Positions 53,028 to 62,055 of a DNA stretch of 64,000 nt are shown piece after piece. The notes below the pieces were generated by a model. It made no database searches. It was not told the DNA's origin and worked only from the letters and a program-made list of their open reading frames with translations. Origin of the DNA: an uncultured Bacillota bacterium (GTDB lineage: Bacteria; Bacillota_I; Bacilli_A; RFN20; CAG-826). Position 1 is the first letter of the stretch. Each line of letters begins with the position of its first letter. The translations under genes and the position numbers were made by a program. The stretch covers positions 62,001 to 126,000 of the forward strand of contig CASFVT010000007.1 in assembly GCA_949298195.1 (NCBI GenBank), in the 5' to 3' direction.

Positions 53028-54379
53028 TTCCTCTCCAAAATGACAAGCGTCTCAACGTGCGGCGTGTGGGGGAACATGTCAAACGGGGTTACCGACATAA
53101 CGGAGTAGTGGTCGATGATTGCGTCGAGGTCATCGATAAGGGAGAACGGGGAACATGAAACGTAGGCTATCTTTTTGGGAGCAAGGGTCAGTATGCGCTG
53201 CATCGTCGCTTCCCCGCACCCTTTGCGTGCCGGATCAAGGACAACGACGTCGATTTTCCTTCCGTCTTGGATCAACGAGGAGAGACATTCACCGACATCG
53301 GCGTTGACTGCCGTGAAATTGCCGACACCATTCAATTCCGCGTTCCTCTTGGCGTCGATCGTCGCTTCCTTTAGCCATTCAACCGATATGACTTCTTTGA
53401 CGCGAGGCGAGAGATAAAGCCCGATTGTCCCGATTCCCCCATAGGCATCAAGAAGCACCTCGCTACCATTCAAAGAAAGCCTTTCGGCAATTGCCGCATA
53501 GAGACTTTCGGTGACATATGGATTCGTTTGGAAAAACGATTTGGAGGAAATCAGAAACTCAGCTTCTCCGATTCTGTCCCGTAGACGAGAAGTGCCGGCA
53601 ATCACCTCCTCTTCCTTTCCAAGAACGACATTCGTCCGCTCCGGGTTCACGTTGTGAATGAGGTGGTCGTCTTTCCCAAGGCGCTCGACTATCGATGAAA
53701 AGAAGGATCTGGAGCCGACGAAATCACGGTGTTTGGTCACCACCGTTATCATCGATTCACCATAGTGGCGGCTGGTTCGGATCGCGACGTGCCGTAGTTC
53801 TCCGTGACCGCTAGTTTCCTCATAAGGCGGAATCCCATTTCCAACCGCGGCCTCCTTCACTATGTTCAGGAGAGGAACGATCCTTCTGTCAACCGCTGGG
53901 CAATCGACAAACGTAACGATGTCATGGCTAAGGGGGCGGTAAAATCCGTAAACGAGGCGTCCCTTGGAATCTTTGCCGAACGGTACCTGGGCTTTGTTCC
54001 GGGCACCGTCATGTGGCATTGAGGGAACACATTCCTCAACCATCCCGTGGAAAGTACGGAGCCTGGAGAATTGACTGGCCACCAATTCCTTCTTGAATAG
54101 AAGCTGCCGTTTGTAGGAAACGTTCTGGAATAGACAGCCTCCACAGGCGGAATGAATCTTGCACCCACTATCGACACGGTCAGGAGAGAGAGTGGATAAT
54201 TTTTTGATTTTTCCGTAGTAATTCCCGGCTCTTTTATAAGAAATGTCCACTACGCCCTCGTCACCGGGAACCATGCCGGAAACGAGAATCCGCTCAGGAA
54301 AAGTCGGGCTCAGGAAAACGCCAAGCCCCAGATGGGTGTAGTGGCTGCAGTATCCTTGATAGAGTTTCGTTTCTTCCAT
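53024..54379 (-). CDS. rlmD: 23S rRNA (uracil-5-)-methyltransferase, RlmD/RlmCD type
   Basis: 451 residues: an N-terminal TRAM-like domain, a 4Fe-4S Cys cluster (CKIHSACGGCLFQNV, about 73-87) and a SAM-dependent methyltransferase domain (FFQTNPYV, DAYGGIGTIGLYL, DPARKGCG, YVSCSP with the catalytic Cys). It makes m5U in 23S rRNA; whether it acts at one site (RlmD) or two (RlmCD) cannot be seen. Its start directly follows the metG stop, and its stop overlaps the GNAT pseudogene, so the order metG-rlmD-GNAT is one operon. Confidence 0.9.
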   Translation of the reverse strand: MEETKLYQGYCSHYTHLGLGVFLSPTFPERILVSGMVPGDEGVVDISYKRAGNYYGKIKKLSTLSPDRVDSGCKIHSACGGCLFQNVSYKRQLLFKKELVASQFSRLRTFHGMVEECVPSMPHDGARNKAQVPFGKDSKGRLVYGFYRPLSHDIVTFVDCPAVDRRIVPLLNIVKEAAVGNGIPPYEETSGHGELRHVAIRTSRHYGESMITVVTKHRDFVGSRSFFSSIVERLGKDDHLIHNVNPERTNVVLGKEEEVIAGTSRLRDRIGEAEFLISSKSFFQTNPYVTESLYAAIAERLSLNGSEVLLDAYGGIGTIGLYLSPRVKEVISVEWLKEATIDAKRNAELNGVGNFTAVNADVGECLSSLIQDGRKIDVVVLDPARKGCGEATMQRILTLAPKKIAYVSCSPFSLIDDLDAIIDHYSVMSVTPFDMFPHTPHVETLVILERK

Positions 54380-55987
54380 CTACGCCGCGGCCTTTTCCTT
54401 TGGGGCGGACATCAACTCCTTGATGAACTCTGTTTCCTTGGCCGCATCAAGCCGTGGGAAAAGGGGGTTTCCCTTTTCTACCACGTGACCCCCGAGGTCA
54501 ATGAGGCCGACGGCCTTTTCGTAGTCACGTTCGTCGTCCTTGAGGCCGAGTTGATCGAAGAGGGCCTCGCTCTTCTCGATGAGGATCGGGCTAAGGAGCC
54601 GCCCGGCGAGGAAGAGGATACCGGAAAGGTGGGCCATGACCGAAGCCAATTCATCCGTCTTTTCCGGATCTTTGGCAAGAGCCCACGGTGCTGATTCCTC
54701 GATGTATTTGTTGGCCTTCGAGACCAGCTCCATGACTGCTGCATAGGCTTCGGTCACCTTAAGGGAATCGACTAGGGATTCGTAGGACGCGACCGTCGCC
54801 CGGGCTGCTTCGTAAAGAGCCTTGTCGCGTTCATTCAGGTCGCCTTTGAGATGGGGGATGATCCCGTCGAAATATTTGTTGATCATCGATACGGTGCGAT
54901 TGAGAAGGTTGCCAAGGTTATTGGCAAGATCGACATTTAGCCGCTCCACGAATTGCTCGGGGGTGAATTCCCCATCCTGCCCGAAGATGATTTCCCGGAC
55001 CAGATAGTAACGAACGGCATCGACCCCGAAATGTTCCACAAGAGGAGGAACGGGAATGACGTTTCCCTTCGATTTGGACATCTTCCCGTCCTTCATCATC
55101 ATGAGGCCGTGAACGAAGACCCTGCTCGGCTTTCGAAGCCCGAGAGCAGTCAGGAACATCGGCCAGTAGATGGTGTGGAAACGGTTGATGTCGGCCCCGA
55201 TGATATGAACGATTTCGGTTTCCGGGTCAGCCCAGAAACGTCTGAAGAGGCTGTCGTCGTCTTGGAGGTAGCCAAGGGCCGAGATGTAGTTGGTAAGAGC
55301 ATCGAGCCAGACATAGATGACGTGGCCCGGGGCCTCTTTCACCGGGATGCCCCAGTCGAATGTCGTCCTCGTGACACAGAGATCGGCCAAACCGGGTTTG
55401 ATGAAGTTGTTGATCATCTCCGTTTTTCTTCCCTCGGGGATGACGAACAATGGATTATCATTATAAAAATTCAACAAATCCTTGATGTATTTGCTGCATT
55501 TGAAGAAATAGGCGGGTTCTTCCTTTTTCTCGACCGGGCGGCGGCATTCCGGACAGAGATGTTCGGGCCCGACTTGGGTTTCGGTCCAATAGCTCTCCTC
55601 GTGGACACAATACCAGCCCTCGTAACTTGAGAGATAGGCATCCCCATCCTCGACGAAGAAGGAGAAAATCTTCTTGACCGTCTCCATGTGCCTAGGATCG
55701 GTCGTCCTGATGAACTGGTCGTAGGAAATCCCCATGGTCTTCCAGAGGCTGATGAACTTCTCTGCTACCCCGTCGACGAACTCCTGGGGGCTTAACCCCT
55801 TGGCTTCGGCATTCTCCTGAATCTTCTCCCCATGCTCGTCGAGGCCGGTGAGGAAATACGTATCGAACCCCCGCATTCTCTTCCCCCTGGCAATGACATC
55901 GGCCAGGGTCGTGCAATAAGCATGTCCGAGGTGGGGGGAGGCACTCGGATAATAAATCGGGGTCGTCACATAGAATTTTTTCTTCAT
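54380..55987 (-). CDS. metG: Methionyl-tRNA synthetase (short form)
   Basis: 535 residues, class I synthetase. HLGH (19-22) and KMSKS (about 306-310) are the ATP-binding signatures; a zinc-binding knob contains CVHEESYW and LCPECRRP. It lacks the C-terminal EMAP/Trbp111-like domain found in longer MetG proteins, and instead ends in the anticodon-binding helical domain plus a short Ala-rich tail. It charges both initiator and elongator tRNA-Met. Promoter region holds an AAGGGGC/GCCCCTT hairpin (56038-56054) 50 nt upstream. Confidence 0.95.
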   Translation of the reverse strand: MKKKFYVTTPIYYPSASPHLGHAYCTTLADVIARGKRMRGFDTYFLTGLDEHGEKIQENAEAKGLSPQEFVDGVAEKFISLWKTMGISYDQFIRTTDPRHMETVKKIFSFFVEDGDAYLSSYEGWYCVHEESYWTETQVGPEHLCPECRRPVEKKEEPAYFFKCSKYIKDLLNFYNDNPLFVIPEGRKTEMINNFIKPGLADLCVTRTTFDWGIPVKEAPGHVIYVWLDALTNYISALGYLQDDDSLFRRFWADPETEIVHIIGADINRFHTIYWPMFLTALGLRKPSRVFVHGLMMMKDGKMSKSKGNVIPVPPLVEHFGVDAVRYYLVREIIFGQDGEFTPEQFVERLNVDLANNLGNLLNRTVSMINKYFDGIIPHLKGDLNERDKALYEAARATVASYESLVDSLKVTEAYAAVMELVSKANKYIEESAPWALAKDPEKTDELASVMAHLSGILFLAGRLLSPILIEKSEALFDQLGLKDDERDYEKAVGLIDLGGHVVEKGNPLFPRLDAAKETEFIKELMSAPKEKAAA

Positions 55988-56060
55988 GGGGTTCTCCTAC
56001 GATTAATCGTAATGGCCTTTTGAAACAAAGGGAAGCGAAGGGGCTATGCCCCTTGGGAAG

Positions 56061-56087
56061 AAAAAGGCCGCCCGTGGGTGGGCAGCC
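56061..56087 (-). terminator. Terminator after rpmE
   Basis: Stem GGCCGCCC/GGGCAGCC followed on the minus strand by TTTTTCTT. Confidence 0.75.
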
Positions 56088-56104
56088 TCAGCTCTGACTT
56101 ATCG

Positions 56105-56323
56105 TTACTTCCCGGCGTTCTGGGCCTTGGCAAGCTTCTTGTTGAACTTGTCGATCCGGCCGTCGGCTTGAACGTTGCGTTGCTTGCCCGTGTAGAAGGG
56201 GTGGCAATTGCTGCAAGTCTCGACCTTGATGTCCTTGAGGACGGAACCCGTCTTGAAGGTCGACCCGCAGCTGACGCAAGTCACCGTGCACTCGTGGTAC
56301 TCGGGATGGATGCCTTTCTTCAT
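56105..56323 (-). CDS. rpmE: 50S ribosomal protein L31
   Basis: 72 residues from ATG 56323 (AAGGAG upstream; a longer frame adds a false N-terminus). [21 protein letters not shown] and [12 protein letters not shown] match L31 with zinc-binding cysteines (C+ form). It binds the 50S subunit near the central protuberance. Single gene with its own terminator. Confidence 0.96.
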   Translation of the reverse strand: MKKGIHPEYHECTVTCVSCGSTFKTGSVLKDIKVETCSNCHPFYTGKQRNVQADGRIDKFNKKLAKAQNAGK

Positions 56324-56414
56324 TTCTTTCACTCCTTTCAGCCTTGTGGTCCTTGCCACAAAGAGAGTTGCGGTCAAGATGATACAAGCAACGGGTAGCC
56401 ATTGCAAACGATTA

Positions 56415-56441
56415 TGAAAAAGAGCCCCCTTTCAGGGGCTC
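56415..56441 (-). terminator. Terminator after the zinc-ribbon membrane gene
   Basis: Stem GAGCCCC/GGGGCTC followed on the minus strand by TTTTTCAT. Confidence 0.82.
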
Positions 56442-56453
56442 GTCGGCATTTGC

Positions 56454-57368
56454 TTAGCGGGCGAGGACGCTCCTAGCGATCTGCTTCTTGACCCTCGCAA
56501 GGGAGCAGGCGGAGATAATGCTGAGGAGGACTCCAAGGAGAACGAGTGCGATGGCGATGACGGCGACCAGACCATAACGCGTGTTGCCGGCTTGGTCGAT
56601 CCCGAACTTGTAGTCGATCATCGGGTAACCGTGTTCGTCGCCCTGACGAAGGAGGATGAGAATCATCGAGATGAGGTTGTAACTGGCAGTTCCGATAGCG
56701 ACGAGAACCGAAGCCGGAAGGACGTTGGCGGTGACCTTCTTCCCCTTGAGGTTGTGATTGGCTTCCCGGATGGCAATCTTGCCAAGGGGGTTGCCCGGAC
56801 GGGCGGCGTAGGCAATGAGGACAAAGAAACTGACAAGGGCAAAGATGCCACCGATTGCGGCGATGGCAATCGGGACGATTTCGGTTACCAAGTGGACGAT
56901 TGCATCTTCGCCGGTGCCAAGATCATTGAAGCGCTCGATGAGGTGGGTGATGGCCAATTTGGCATCCGCGGTGTGCGAGAAGGGGCGGTTGTTGATGAAC
57001 CCACGGTCGATGACCGGGACAAGAACCGCGGACACGATGAGGCCTGCCAAGGTGACGAGGTTGGCAACGATTCCCCAGATGACGGAAGCGACATAGCTCC
57101 GGCGGATCTTGTCGCCAAGGGTCGGTGTTTCCTTCTCGACCGGTTCTAGGCCGGTTTCGCTCGGGGTCGCCGGCTTTTCCTCGACCGGCTCCTCTACTTC
57201 CGGAGCCTCCTCGGCCTTGTCGGACGTTTCCTCGTGGACGTGGTGGACGTAAACGTGAAGGGCCTTGTTCCCTTCATCTTCCGCCGGGTAGACGAACGGT
57301 TGCCCGCAATTAGGGCAAAAACGGGCTTCGCCTTCGAACACCTGGCCGCATTTCGGGCACTTGTACAT
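56454..57368 (-). CDS. Zinc-ribbon membrane protein, unknown
   Basis: 304 residues. The first 25 hold a two-CxxC zinc ribbon (YKCPKCGQ, FCPNCGQ) at the cytoplasmic face, followed by a Glu/Pro-rich linker (30-85) and four membrane segments. Such zinc-ribbon-plus-TM proteins are common in Bacillota with no known role. AGGAGG lies 6 nt before the ATG. It forms its own unit, separated from the next gene upstream by 10 nt, so it may be co-transcribed with it. Confidence 0.75.
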   Translation of the reverse strand: MYKCPKCGQVFEGEARFCPNCGQPFVYPAEDEGNKALHVYVHHVHEETSDKAEEAPEVEEPVEEKPATPSETGLEPVEKETPTLGDKIRRSYVASVIWGIVANLVTLAGLIVSAVLVPVIDRGFINNRPFSHTADAKLAITHLIERFNDLGTGEDAIVHLVTEIVPIAIAAIGGIFALVSFFVLIAYAARPGNPLGKIAIREANHNLKGKKVTANVLPASVLVAIGTASYNLISMILILLRQGDEHGYPMIDYKFGIDQAGNTRYGLVAVIAIALVLLGVLLSIISACSLARVKKQIARSVLAR

Positions 57369-57378
57369 GTGCTACCTC

Positions 57379-57960
57379 CTATTTGACTTCATCGGAACGG
57401 CAAAGGCCGTCCGCGTCCTTTCTTTTGTCATTGTAATCAACCTTTGGCCCCATTGCATTGTTTTCCGCGGTTTTGCCGTCGATTTGTGTGTCTTTGCCTC
57501 TCGTGCCTTCTTTGTGAGCGCTGATCAAGCCGGCTGTGGCGTAAGAAATCTCCCCGGCGGAAAGTAGTAACGGCGGAATCAAGGGAACCAGGAGAAACTG
57601 GAAATCCGGATGGCCTTCCTTGAGGGAAGTTCCACCGACAATGAGGACAACGAGCAACACGGCGAGGTGGAAGAGGCACACCGCCACGTTGGCCCAGGAG
57701 AAAATCTTCTTCTCGGTAGGCGACGATGGACGGGTTAAGAGGGTGAACTCAACGACGAGGGCCACCCCGAGACCGACATAGGCGTAAAGCGAGGGGAGGA
57801 TCAATCCGCCGAAAACACCATCCTCGCTCAACGGGAGGCTTCCGTCCTGGAAGAAATAAAGACCAGTCGAGACCGCGAAATAAAAGAATATGACCAAGGC
57901 GACAAAATAGGCCAAATAGGAGGCCAGCCGCTTCAATATCGAGAAGGCTTCGACTTTCAT
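57379..57960 (-). CDS. Four-helix membrane protein, unknown
   Basis: 193 residues with about four membrane spans (12-33, 50-72, 90-115, 122-145) and a hydrophilic C-terminal tail (KEGTRGKDTQIDG ... DEVK). Overlaps the MBL hydrolase stop by 4 nt (ATGA). No family recognised. Likely expressed with the hydrolase. Confidence 0.68.
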   Translation of the reverse strand: MKVEAFSILKRLASYLAYFVALVIFFYFAVSTGLYFFQDGSLPLSEDGVFGGLILPSLYAYVGLGVALVVEFTLLTRPSSPTEKKIFSWANVAVCLFHLAVLLVVLIVGGTSLKEGHPDFQFLLVPLIPPLLLSAGEISYATAGLISAHKEGTRGKDTQIDGKTAENNAMGPKVDYNDKRKDADGLCRSDEVK

Positions 57961-58559
57961 CTACTTACCTCCAGGGTGATTTCGTCGTTGGGGCGCATGA
58001 GCATCGCAAGGGGCGAGCGGACTTTCATGGCCTGCTCCATCACGAAGTCGCGTCCCGGTTTCATGTGCATCGGGATGAAGTGCCGGGGGGCGATGATCCG
58101 CGCTGCCTCATCGGCCTCTTCCGGGCTCATCGTGTAGAAGCCGTCGATCGGGAGAAAGGCATAATCGATGTGCTCCTTGGAAAGATCGGCCATCTCGGGG
58201 ATGCGGTCGGTATCGCCGGCATGGTAGATTTTCACCCCGTCGACCTCGATCAGATAGCCAACCCCGGATCCTTTCGGGTGGTGGGAATTGTAGGCCGGCA
58301 CGGCCTTGACCTTGTAACCTTTTTCCTCGAACTCGCGGTAGATTCCGCCATAGAGGGCATCTTGGCTCCGAATGGTGACGCACCCCGGCTTCATCTTGAT
58401 CTTGTCGATTGCGTTGTGGTCGTAATGCTCATGGCTGATCAAGACGAGGTCGGCCTCCGTCCCATACCCGACCCCGGCGTAGGGGTCGATGAAGCAAACG
58501 CATCCCGCATCGCTGGTAATGCGCCAACTGCTGTGGCCTTGGTAGAAAAGCTTAGCCAT
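57957..58559 (-). CDS. Metallo-beta-lactamase-fold hydrolase (UPF0173/UlaG-like)
   Basis: 200 residues from ATG 58559 (AAGGAG upstream; the longer frame only reads back into the neighbouring gene). Zinc ligands HEHYDH (about 43-48), the HAGDTD motif (about 114-119) and H in FIPMHMKPG are visible. These cytoplasmic enzymes act on phosphoester or lactone substrates; family members are mostly uncharacterised, so no reaction is assigned. Overlaps the gene upstream by 8 nt. Confidence 0.82.
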   Translation of the reverse strand: MAKLFYQGHSSWRITSDAGCVCFIDPYAGVGYGTEADLVLISHEHYDHNAIDKIKMKPGCVTIRSQDALYGGIYREFEEKGYKVKAVPAYNSHHPKGSGVGYLIEVDGVKIYHAGDTDRIPEMADLSKEHIDYAFLPIDGFYTMSPEEADEAARIIAPRHFIPMHMKPGRDFVMEQAMKVRSPLAMLMRPNDEITLEVSR

Positions 58560-59184
58560 GGTCTTCTCCTTTTTCCTTCCAGAAGGGATTGTGCCCCTCT
58601 TTATAAGCCTTGAGCTGCTCCTCTGGCCAGAAGCGCGCTGGCAAAAGGAGGATTTCGCGACTGATGGACCGGTTGACGAGGAACGGCCAAAGGCCAAGGC
58701 GGAAGTCGCTACTTGGGCTATAAGGCCGTTCGATAATCGAGAGGTAAATCAACTTCCCGTCGGTGATTTCAGGAGGAACCTCAAGATAAGCGGCATCCGA
58801 CAACGGCTTGCTCATGGCGTCGTGGAAACGTAGTTCCTTTCTGTTCTTTGGGGCTTTTTCCTGGGCATTGAGAAGGGCATCAGCCGTTTTGACCAGTATG
58901 GAAGGGTCGAGGCTCACCTCGGTCGATGGGGAGAAGAGAACCCAATCCCGAAAGCAGTTGCCGGTTTCCATCGGGTTGCCGCGCCACTCGCGGAAGACAA
59001 GTCCGAGGACGACATCGCCTTGCTCAACCAGCCTGTCCCTCCGGTAATAGGCAATCGTCAAAAACCCGCGCAACCGATTCCGAAAGGTGTCCTTCCCGGC
59101 GATGAGACGTTTCTCTTCCCTATCGAGAGCGGGCTGGCGTTTCTTCCAGTGCTCCGCCAAGAGGCAATACGGATTATCGGTCAT
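58552..59184 (-). CDS. Unknown cytoplasmic protein
   Basis: 210 residues, mixed alpha/beta, no membrane segment, no signal. Several Trp (FREWRGNP, CFRDWVLF, LGLWPFL) and an RDRL/RNRL-rich first half. No motif recognised. It starts a four-gene minus-strand run (unknown - MBL - membrane - zinc ribbon) with coupled starts, and is divergent from tldD. Confidence 0.65.
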   Translation of the reverse strand: MTDNPYCLLAEHWKKRQPALDREEKRLIAGKDTFRNRLRGFLTIAYYRRDRLVEQGDVVLGLVFREWRGNPMETGNCFRDWVLFSPSTEVSLDPSILVKTADALLNAQEKAPKNRKELRFHDAMSKPLSDAAYLEVPPEITDGKLIYLSIIERPYSPSSDFRLGLWPFLVNRSISREILLLPARFWPEEQLKAYKEGHNPFWKEKGEDHG

Positions 59185-59274
59185 TTGTTACATTTTATTC
59201 CAAGCAGGGTGTCTCGTAATACTTTCCTTTTAGGAAAAAGTTGCTAGCATCGGTAGCGGAGGAATTTGACGAAG

Positions 59275-60681
59275 ATGATAAGCAAGTCCATTTGCCTCGC
59301 CGTCCTCAACGCGGCCTTGGCCACCGGCGGAGATTATGCCGAGATCTTCTACGAGGATAGCGATAACGAAACCCTCGTCGTCGATGGCGGGGCGGTCGAA
59401 CCGCCTTCTTTTTCCAAGACGAGCGGCATAGGAATCAGGATTCTCAAGGATCTCGAAAGCGTTTACGGCTATACCTCAACCTTGACGAGGCAGTCGCTTC
59501 TTGGCCTCGCAAACGACCTGGCTGGGGCCTTCGATGGGAGGCGCCTCCTCGAAGTAAAAGGCATCAATAAAGTCCGCCACGACAATCACAATCAACCAAC
59601 TGACGCGGCCATCGATGCCCCCATCGAAGAGAAGCTCGATTATCTACTCAAAGGGCACGACGCCATCAAGAATCATGACCAAAGGATTGTCCGCGCCGTG
59701 GCCGCCCTTTCCTCGAGCAAGAGCCGAAGGGAGGTTGTTTTCGCAAGAGGCGAGACGGCCGAGTTCCACAAGACCGTCGAATGTCGGGTCAGGCTTTCGT
59801 TGTCCGCCATCGCAAGCGATGGGAAATCGACCGAAACCGGACGGGTCGGACCTGGGTCGTCAACCGGCTGGACGAAATTCAAAAGCACCCACGATGTGGA
59901 GGAACTAGCCAAGAAGGCCGCCTCGAAGGCCATCATGATGCTATCGGCAAGGGAGTGCCCTTCCGGCCGCTATCCGGTCATCATCGCGAACGGCTGGGGT
60001 GGGGTCCTCTTCCACGAATCGTGCGGGCACCCCCTCGAGGCAAGCGCCACATCCAGGGGGCTATCGGTCTTCTCAAACTCCATCGGCAGGCAAATCGCCT
60101 CCCCGATCGTCTCGGCCTATGACGATGGGACGATTCCCGGGGCATTTGGAACCTCGAACATCGATGACGAAGGAAAGGAAACCCACAAAAACCAACTCAT
60201 CAAAGACGGGATTTGCGTGGGATATCTTGTTGACAGTTTCAATGGCAGGCGGCTTGGCCAAGAGGGTAATGGGGCTTCCAGGCGCGAGTCCTACCGCTAC
60301 ATGCCGACCAGCCGGATGTCGAACACCTACATCGACAACGGCAAAGACAACCCCGAGGACATCATCAAAGATACCAAGCTCGGAATTTACGTCGCCGATT
60401 TCGGCGGGGGTTCGGTTGACCCGAGTACCGGGGAGTTCAATTTCTCGGCTTGCGAGGCTTATATCGTTAGAGACGGAACAATCGCCGAGCCGGTCAAGGG
60501 CTGCACCTTGATTGGTCGCGGTGACGAGGTTCTCATGAACATTGACCGGGTCGGCAATGACCTCGCATTGGGCGAGGGCTACTGCGGGGCCGCGTCTGGT
60601 TCAATCCCGGTATGCGTCGGGCAGCCGACTCTGCGCTTGAAGGAAATCACCGTCGGAGGACGGGGAGGCAAACTCGAATGA
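59275..60681 (+). CDS. tldD: TldD metalloprotease subunit
   Basis: 468 residues from ATG 59275 (GGAGG 12 nt upstream; a TTG at 59266 is the alternative). The catalytic zinc motif HESCGH (about residue 248) is present with the later conserved Gly-rich strands typical of TldD. Forms a cytoplasmic heterodimer with TldE that degrades unfolded small peptides and, in other bacteria, trims microcin B17 and CcdA. tldE follows with a 4-nt ATGA overlap. No peptide precursor gene is adjacent; the peptide maturase at 6315 is 53 kb away, so a link is only speculation. Confidence 0.94.
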   Translation: MISKSICLAVLNAALATGGDYAEIFYEDSDNETLVVDGGAVEPPSFSKTSGIGIRILKDLESVYGYTSTLTRQSLLGLANDLAGAFDGRRLLEVKGINKVRHDNHNQPTDAAIDAPIEEKLDYLLKGHDAIKNHDQRIVRAVAALSSSKSRREVVFARGETAEFHKTVECRVRLSLSAIASDGKSTETGRVGPGSSTGWTKFKSTHDVEELAKKAASKAIMMLSARECPSGRYPVIIANGWGGVLFHESCGHPLEASATSRGLSVFSNSIGRQIASPIVSAYDDGTIPGAFGTSNIDDEGKETHKNQLIKDGICVGYLVDSFNGRRLGQEGNGASRRESYRYMPTSRMSNTYIDNGKDNPEDIIKDTKLGIYVADFGGGSVDPSTGEFNFSACEAYIVRDGTIAEPVKGCTLIGRGDEVLMNIDRVGNDLALGEGYCGAASGSIPVCVGQPTLRLKEITVGGRGGKLE

Positions 60682-61997
60682 ACATCAAGGAATATTTCGC
60701 CTTGGCCAAAAACGCCGGGATCGAAGAAGCCCAATTGACCATCGTCAGGACCAAGGACACGAGCATCGAGACCTACAACGGGAAACTCGAACAATACGCA
60801 GTCTCGGATAACCAGACGGCCGTTGCTTCCGGTATCTATGAAGGAAAATACGGAAGCGTCCGGACCGACCGTCTCGACAAAGACGTCATACCATGGCTGG
60901 TCGAAGAGGTCATCAAGGCAGCCAAGGCCGCTTCCAAGCCGTCCGAAGTCGACTTCTTCGAAGGATCGAAAGCCTACGTGAAAAAGAGGGTCTATTCGAA
61001 AGCCGTCTCAGAGCTCAGTCCAAAAACCCAGCTTAAAGTCCTTTACGGTATGGAAAACGAAGCCAGGGCAAAGGACGCCCGGATTACCAACGTCTTCACT
61101 TCATTTGAAAAAGTGGAGACACGGAAGGAAATCCACAATTCCAAAGGCCTCGATCTCGTCAACAAGAAGAATTTCTTCTCGGCTGCCATTGCCCTGTACG
61201 GCAAGGATGGCGAGGAAGTCAGAAACTCCGATGCCTACATCATCGACCTCGATCCTGCCAAATTCGACTCATCCAAGTTGGTGGACGAGGCGGTCGATGA
61301 GCTCCAATGCCAGTTCGGGGCCAAAAGCTGCCGCAGCGGCCTTTATCCCACCGTCATCAAGAACTCCGTCTTCGGAAAGCTCGTCGATTACGTGGTCGCG
61401 GCCGCAAGTGGCGAGCAGATCCAAAAGAAATCCTCCTTCCTCCTCGATAAACTCGGGGAGAAGGTGTCATCCAGGAAAATCACCATCAGCGAGAAGCCCC
61501 TCTCCAAGAATGCCTTCTTCGACTATTTCGATGCCGAGGGGGTGGCGCGACAAGACAAGGACATCGTCTCCAAGGGCATTCTGAAGACCTATCTATACAA
61601 CCGGGAAACGGCCAAGAAGGACGGCGTCGAATCAACCGGGAATGCCGAGTTCGGACGCGGTAAGATCGGAATCGGCTATACCCAGATCTATGTCAGGCCA
61701 GGCCGACTCTCCTTCGAGGAGATGATTGCCCCGATTGGGGAAGGCGTCTACATCACTTCCATCCAAGGACTCGGGACCGGGATGAACGAAATCAACGGCG
61801 ACTTCTCTTGCCAAGCCTCGGGCTTCAAGATCAGAAACGGCAAGCTTGCCGAGCCGCTTTCCCTCATCACCTTGAGCGGCAACCTCCTGAAAATGCTCCT
61901 CGATGTGAGGGCGGTCGATAACCGCGTCCGGATGGAAGGAAGCGGCATCTCCTCCCCGGACGTCTACGTCTGCAAGATGGCCATCGGAGGCGAGTAA
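60678..61997 (+). CDS. pmbA: TldE/PmbA subunit of the TldD/E protease
   Basis: 439 residues from ATG 60678. The zinc motif is absent, as in all TldE proteins, while the shared U62-family strands (NGKLEQYAVSDNQTAVASGIYEG, GLGTGMNEINGDFSCQASGF) are clear. It shapes the active cavity of the heterodimer with TldD. Coupled to tldD; a terminator follows. Confidence 0.93.
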   Translation: MNIKEYFALAKNAGIEEAQLTIVRTKDTSIETYNGKLEQYAVSDNQTAVASGIYEGKYGSVRTDRLDKDVIPWLVEEVIKAAKAASKPSEVDFFEGSKAYVKKRVYSKAVSELSPKTQLKVLYGMENEARAKDARITNVFTSFEKVETRKEIHNSKGLDLVNKKNFFSAAIALYGKDGEEVRNSDAYIIDLDPAKFDSSKLVDEAVDELQCQFGAKSCRSGLYPTVIKNSVFGKLVDYVVAAASGEQIQKKSSFLLDKLGEKVSSRKITISEKPLSKNAFFDYFDAEGVARQDKDIVSKGILKTYLYNRETAKKDGVESTGNAEFGRGKIGIGYTQIYVRPGRLSFEEMIAPIGEGVYITSIQGLGTGMNEINGDFSCQASGFKIRNGKLAEPLSLITLSGNLLKMLLDVRAVDNRVRMEGSGISSPDVYVCKMAIGGE

Positions 61998-62017
61998 ACT
62001 CGCTTTTTGGGCAAGCA

Positions 62018-62045
62018 AAAAGGGCCACGCGGCCCTTTTCTTTTG
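62018..62045 (+). terminator. Terminator after pmbA
   Basis: AAAAGGGCC/GGCCCTTTT stem, 4-nt loop, then a T-rich run. It also suits the convergent minus-strand gene. Confidence 0.85.
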
Positions 62046-62055
62046 TCTTCCGGGG